27,240 nucleotides of DNA from CAYOXD01 sp964407825. Lineage in GTDB: Bacteria; Desulfobacterota; Desulfobacteria; Desulfobacterales; JAFDDL01. The position numbers and the translations under genes were made by a program. This document shows positions 23,578 through 27,240 of this stretch, one piece after another (within the stretch, counting starts at the first letter, position 1; each line of letters begins with the position of its first letter). The DNA lies in the NCBI GenBank assembly GCA_964407825.1, contig CAYOXD010000030.1, positions 1-27,240 of the forward strand. Reading direction: 5' to 3'. The notes under the pieces were generated by a model, which searched no databases, was not told the DNA's origin, and worked only from the letters and a program-made list of their open reading frames with translations.

Positions 23578-24357
23578 TCACCCCCGGCGGCAACTGGAGA
23601 TGAGGGGATGATGCAATCGACTTCTCATTTGAACGCGCCACCCCGCCTTGAGGGCCTTGCCGGCGGCCGCGTACCGCCTGCCCATGCGATGCATCTCGAA
23701 GGCAAGGGAAGGCCGGCGCGCAAGATGGCGCAAGACGGCGGCGGGCCGGATCTTGCCGCTCCCATCAAGGCAGTCGAAAAGGGCCCGGGGAACGGCTTCG
23801 TCGGCAGGATCGCAGACGGCGCGCAAGATAAAGAAGGGGAGATGGGTTTCCTGTGCCGCGCGGGCGATGGCGGCGCTTTCCATGTCCACGGCCAGGGCCC
23901 GGGTCTGATTGAAGAGCGATGCTTTCCGGGAGACGGTCAAAATACCCTCGGCCGTGGTGAGCACCGTACCGCAGGCAACGGGAACGCCCTCAGAGGCAAA
24001 GGCTGCCCGGGCGTGATCGACAGCGGCCGCATCCGCCGTCCAACATGTCCGGTTCTTCCCGCAATCCATGGCAAGGACGCTCTTGGCAACAACCAACTGC
24101 CCGGCCTTCAGCCCGGGATACAATCCACCGGACAGCCCCATGCCCATCAGCGCAGAGACGCCTTCGGAAATCAGCCAGCTGGCAGCTGCAGATGCCCTTT
24201 CAACGCCGATACCGGCGCGAACGGCCATGAGATCCGTTCCGTCCGGCAAGCAGGCTCGCCGGACCCAATGGCCCTCGATCCGATGCCAGGACCCGGCCCC
24301 CAGCAGCAGACGTGCCTCGGAGGCCATGGCCACCACCATACCCAAGAGGGGTTTCAT
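23578..24357 (-). CDS. hpnG: HpnG, hopanoid-associated nucleoside phosphorylase
   Basis: A 259-residue purine-nucleoside-phosphorylase-fold protein starting at ATG 24357 behind AAAGGGGCGGGG. Family signs are GMGLSGGLYPG (72-82), the ribose-binding VDMESAAIARAA (158-169), and PADEAVP. HpnG removes adenine from adenosylhopane to give ribosylhopane. The C-terminus (from about 225) is Arg-rich and less conserved. The gene is on the opposite strand to both neighbours, hpnH and the cyclase, which is unusual within a hopanoid cluster and implies its own promoter in the 61 bp before the cyclase start. Confidence 0.9.
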   Translation of the reverse strand: MKPLLGMVVAMASEARLLLGAGSWHRIEGHWVRRACLPDGTDLMAVRAGIGVERASAAASWLISEGVSALMGMGLSGGLYPGLKAGQLVVAKSVLAMDCGKNRTCWTADAAAVDHARAAFASEGVPVACGTVLTTAEGILTVSRKASLFNQTRALAVDMESAAIARAAQETHLPFFILRAVCDPADEAVPRALFDCLDGSGKIRPAAVLRHLARRPSLAFEMHRMGRRYAAAGKALKAGWRVQMRSRLHHPLISSCRRG

Positions 24358-24418
24358 GCCCCGCCCCTTTCAAATTGAAGTCCATTGGAATTCATAGCGT
24401 CAGGAGGACCTGTATCTC

Positions 24419-26458
24419 ATGAAGGCAATCCATGCAACCCAAAGCGGCTCCTCGCCATCGTCCTTGGCAGCGGCCATTGAAAATGCACTCCAGTGGCTGG
24501 AGGCCGACCAGAATCCCGAGGGGTTCTGGGTGGGCATGCTGGAATCCAACTGCTGCATGGAGGCCGAGTGGCTCCTTGCGATGCATTTTCTGGGGGTGCC
24601 CCCGTCGCCCCAAAAGGAATCGCTGGCCCAGGGGATTTTAGATGCCCAGCGGCCGGATGGCGCATGGGAAACCTATTACGACGCTCCCACGGGCGATATC
24701 AATACGACTGTTGAGTCCTACGCCGCCCTCCGGGCGGTGGGAATGTCGCCCGATGCCCGACCCCTTGCGGCAGCCCGGGACTGGATACTGGGCCATGGCG
24801 GTCTCAAAGGGACCCGGGTCTTCACGCGGTACTGGCTGGCGCTCATCGGTGAGTGGCCCTGGCAACAGATTCCCAACATCCCCCCGGAGATCATCTATTT
24901 CCCGACCTGGTTCCCGTTCAACATCTATAATTTTGCCACCTGGGCCCGGGCGACGATGCTGCCCTTGAGCATTTTATCGGCACGTCGGGCCGTTCGTCCC
25001 CTTCCGGCCGGCGCCAGGCTGGATGAGCTGTTTCCAGGCGGACGCGGCGCCATGTCCTATGCCCTGCCCATAAAGGGCCGGGCGCTGTCCTGGAACGGGT
25101 TTTTCACGCTGGCCGATCGATTCCTGCACGGATATCAGCGTCTGGGGGCGACGCCGGGCCGCGAGACCGCCATCAAGATGTGCCTGGAGTGGATCATCCG
25201 GCATCAGGACGCGGACGGCGCCTGGGGCGGCATCCAACCCCCCTGGATATACAGCCTCTTGGCCCTGCATGTGGAGGGATATCCCCTGACGCACCCGGTC
25301 CTGCAAAAGGGCCTTAAAACGCTCGAGGACCACTGGTCCTACGAAAGAAAGGGCACCCTTCACATCCAGGCCAGCGAATCCCCGGTCTGGGATACGGTCC
25401 TGGCCCTGACCGCCATGCTGGACTGCGAACGGGACTACCATCGGTCCCGGCCCATGCAACGGGCGGTGGAATGGCTGCTCAGCCAACAGGTCCGGGCGCC
25501 GGGGGACTGGCAGGTCAAGGTCAAGGGGGTAGCGCCGGGAGGATGGGCCTTCGAGCGGGCAAATCTCTCCTATCCCGACGTGGACGATACGGCGGCGGCG
25601 CTGATCGCCCTGGCGCGCCTGCGTCCCCTGTACCCGGACGCGACGAAGCTTCGGGAGGCTATCCGGCTCGCCAGGGACTGGATCATCGCCATGCAGTGCC
25701 GCGATGGGGGGTGGGCCGCCTTTGACAGGGACAACGACAAGGCGATCCTGACGAAAATCCCCTTCTGCGATTTCGGCGAAGCGCTGGATCCGCCCAGCGT
25801 GGACGTAACCGCCCATGTGCTGGAGGCCTTCGGCCTGCTGGGCATGACCCCTGAAACGCCGGTTGTCCGCCGGGCGATGGCGTTCATCCGGGCGGAGCAG
25901 GAGCCGGACGGCAGCTGGTTCGGCCGCTGGGGCGTCAATCATATTTATGGAACCGCCGCCGTGCTTCCCGCCCTCAAAACGGTGGGCGAGGATATGGCGG
26001 CCGGATATGTGCGCCGGGCCGCCGAGTGGATCCAGGCCCATCAGAATCCGGACGGTGGCTGGGGGGAATCCTGCGGCTCCTACATGGACGATGCGCTGCG
26101 GGGAAAGGGGCCGAGCACCGCCTCGCAGACGGCATGGGCCCTGATGGCCCTGCTGGCGGTGGGAAGCGATGCGCACCGGGAGGCCATCCAGGGGGGGGTG
26201 GATTATCTGGTGTCGCGGCAAACCGGTGGCACCTGGGAGGAGCCGCACTATACGGGAACGGGCTTTCCGGGCTACAGCCTAGGGGCCCGCATCAACCTGA
26301 AAGCGCCGGACCTGGCGCAACGCCTCCAGCAGGGCACCGAGCTCAGCCGCGCGTTCATGATCAACTACAACCTGTACCGGCACTATTTCCCCCTGATGGC
26401 CCTGGGCAGGGCCCGGCGGTTTCTGGGCCGTGGCGAGGCGCAGCGTCGGGAGCCATGA
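24419..26458 (+). CDS. shc: Squalene-hopene cyclase
   Basis: A 679-residue terpene cyclase starting at ATG 24419, with AGGAGG about 12 nt upstream. It has the catalytic acid motif DVDDTA (Asp387-Asp390), multiple QW repeats (for example QNPDGGWGES and QEPDGSWFGRWG), and the C-terminal TGTGFPGYSLGARINLK and YFPLMALGR. The enzyme folds squalene to hopene/hopanol at the membrane without oxygen. Length and motifs fit bacterial Shc (HpnF). It shares a short 61-bp intergenic region, head to head, with hpnG. Substrate is expected from the squalene synthase at 20.7 kb. Confidence 0.97.
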   Translation: MKAIHATQSGSSPSSLAAAIENALQWLEADQNPEGFWVGMLESNCCMEAEWLLAMHFLGVPPSPQKESLAQGILDAQRPDGAWETYYDAPTGDINTTVESYAALRAVGMSPDARPLAAARDWILGHGGLKGTRVFTRYWLALIGEWPWQQIPNIPPEIIYFPTWFPFNIYNFATWARATMLPLSILSARRAVRPLPAGARLDELFPGGRGAMSYALPIKGRALSWNGFFTLADRFLHGYQRLGATPGRETAIKMCLEWIIRHQDADGAWGGIQPPWIYSLLALHVEGYPLTHPVLQKGLKTLEDHWSYERKGTLHIQASESPVWDTVLALTAMLDCERDYHRSRPMQRAVEWLLSQQVRAPGDWQVKVKGVAPGGWAFERANLSYPDVDDTAAALIALARLRPLYPDATKLREAIRLARDWIIAMQCRDGGWAAFDRDNDKAILTKIPFCDFGEALDPPSVDVTAHVLEAFGLLGMTPETPVVRRAMAFIRAEQEPDGSWFGRWGVNHIYGTAAVLPALKTVGEDMAAGYVRRAAEWIQAHQNPDGGWGESCGSYMDDALRGKGPSTASQTAWALMALLAVGSDAHREAIQGGVDYLVSRQTGGTWEEPHYTGTGFPGYSLGARINLKAPDLAQRLQQGTELSRAFMINYNLYRHYFPLMALGRARRFLGRGEAQRREP

Positions 26459-26601
26459 TCTCGACGGTGAATCCGCTGTTCGCGAAATCAGTTCACAAAC
26501 CGCAAGCTCGACGGTGGGGATTACCGGGGATTAACGGATATCTGTGGATAGAGGGGCACAATTTCGAAACTGCGCGTTTCAAATATTGAGGACAGAGCCC
26601 T

Positions 26602-27240
26602 ATGACAGACCAATGGAAAGTTCCCGATCGCAAAGCAAAACCGACCGTTCACGGGCGATACCGACGCACCGGCCTTCTGGTAGCACTGACCTTTGTTATT
26701 ATCTGCGGCTGCAGCATAGGTCTTGTAAAAGACCTGAAAATCAGTTCCTACGCCCAGAAACAGCAGGTCCACAAACTGATTCAAACCCTCCAACCCATGC
26801 TTGACCGAGGGGAGCCCCTGTCGTCTTTCCGATTGTTTCTTCTGGCATCGGCGTACTACGATATCCGCGACTATCAAAAAATGTTCAGGACGACGGATTT
26901 GCTGCAACGACAGATCGACAAGGGAGATGTGGGCGGGTACGGTGGAAACCTCACCGTATATTCTGAAATCTTGAGAGGTTACGCCTATCTTGATCAGGAA
27001 CTCTTCCACAAGGCGCTCGATCAGGCATCGAAAGCCATGGTCCTGCGCAATAGAATCGGGAAGAAAAAAAACTCCTTCGATCAAACTCAACGGATCGATA
27101 TTTCCTGCATCGCCGGCGTCGCATCGGCGCTGACCGGACACATGCGTGACGCCGACGCATATCTCAAGGCCATCGATGATATCCCGACCGCCGGAGAAAT
27201 CTTCGGGCCGGAAAAATACATCGCCGAGGCCAAGATATAC
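26602..27240 (+). CDS. Lipoprotein-like TPR-type protein, 3' end missing
   Basis: The frame is open from ATG 26602 (GAGGACAG upstream) through the window edge, giving 213 residues. Residues 1-22 are basic and 24-36 hydrophobic. A plausible lipobox (I-C-G-C37) would make it a lipoprotein, though Cys at the -2 position is not ideal. From residue 50 on, the sequence alternates amphipathic helices (LFLLASAYYDIRDYQKMF; YSEILRGYAYLDQELFHKALDQASKAM; ISCIAGVASALTGHMRDADAYL) in the style of tetratricopeptide repeats. The C-terminal part is outside the window, so the family is not resolved. It starts 143 nt after the cyclase; co-transcription is possible. Confidence 0.75.
   Translation, partial: MTDQWKVPDRKAKPTVHGRYRRTGLLVALTFVIICGCSIGLVKDLKISSYAQKQQVHKLIQTLQPMLDRGEPLSSFRLFLLASAYYDIRDYQKMFRTTDLLQRQIDKGDVGGYGGNLTVYSEILRGYAYLDQELFHKALDQASKAMVLRNRIGKKKNSFDQTQRIDISCIAGVASALTGHMRDADAYLKAIDDIPTAGEIFGPEKYIAEAKIY

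Noticed and set aside
24974..26248. Long minus-strand open frame (424 codons) opposite the cyclase gene
   Set aside because: It mirrors a GC-rich gene in the opposite frame, has no recognisable motifs or ribosome site, and the plus strand encodes a clear squalene-hopene cyclase.

Overview
The window is 27,240 bases of GC-rich bacterial chromosome with an isoprenoid/hopanoid region at its right end. The gene types fit an anaerobic deltaproteobacterium (Desulfobacterota, possibly Desulfobacterales-like): a DUF3786 protein with an N-terminal Fe-S motif, a very large PEP/pyruvate-binding-type protein, an acetyl-CoA synthetase/acetyltransferase/deacetylase cluster, and squalene-hopene cyclase with HpnG and HpnH. 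This placement rests on gene content only. No rRNA, tRNA, CRISPR array or insertion sequence was seen.

Left part (1-11 kb, mostly minus strand). A presequence-protease-like M16C peptidase runs off the left edge. It is followed by a small winged-helix-like protein and by plus-strand rsmA/ksgA, whose 3' end overlaps tail-to-tail with an unusually long GAPDH. A 1397-residue protein then carries a C-terminal ATP-binding domain and a phosphohistidine swivelling domain, but no PEP/pyruvate barrel. Next come a DUF3786 Fe-S protein, a UbiG-like methyltransferase and a DUF364 protein. The last two lie 1 nt apart.

Centre (11-18 kb, plus strand). A phytochelatin-synthase-like cysteine peptidase is followed by a 100-N scaffold gap. 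The gap is flanked by an identical 55-nt sequence, so it is probably an assembly artefact inside a low-complexity array. Then comes an apparent acetate-activation unit: a 654-residue acetyl-CoA synthetase, a GNAT acetyltransferase, an AcuC-like deacetylase and a second, AcsA-like synthetase. Both synthetases keep the lysine that is acetylated in known Acs enzymes, so the unit looks self-regulating.

Right part (18-27 kb). A small basic protein with a long structured leader faces a Fur-family regulator. The regulator is divergent from an IspH-UbiA fusion gene. A eukaryote-like squalene synthase, a PagL-like lipid A deacylase, HpnH (radical SAM), HpnG (opposite strand) and squalene-hopene cyclase follow. 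Together these could supply IPP/DMAPP, condense farnesyl-PP to squalene, cyclise it to hopene, and add and trim the adenosyl side chain. A lipoprotein-like TPR protein runs off the right edge.

Outside genes, the main oddities are a 54-bp near-identical dispersed repeat in two divergent promoter regions, two low-complexity TCG-rich arrays, and the leader before the 75-residue gene.
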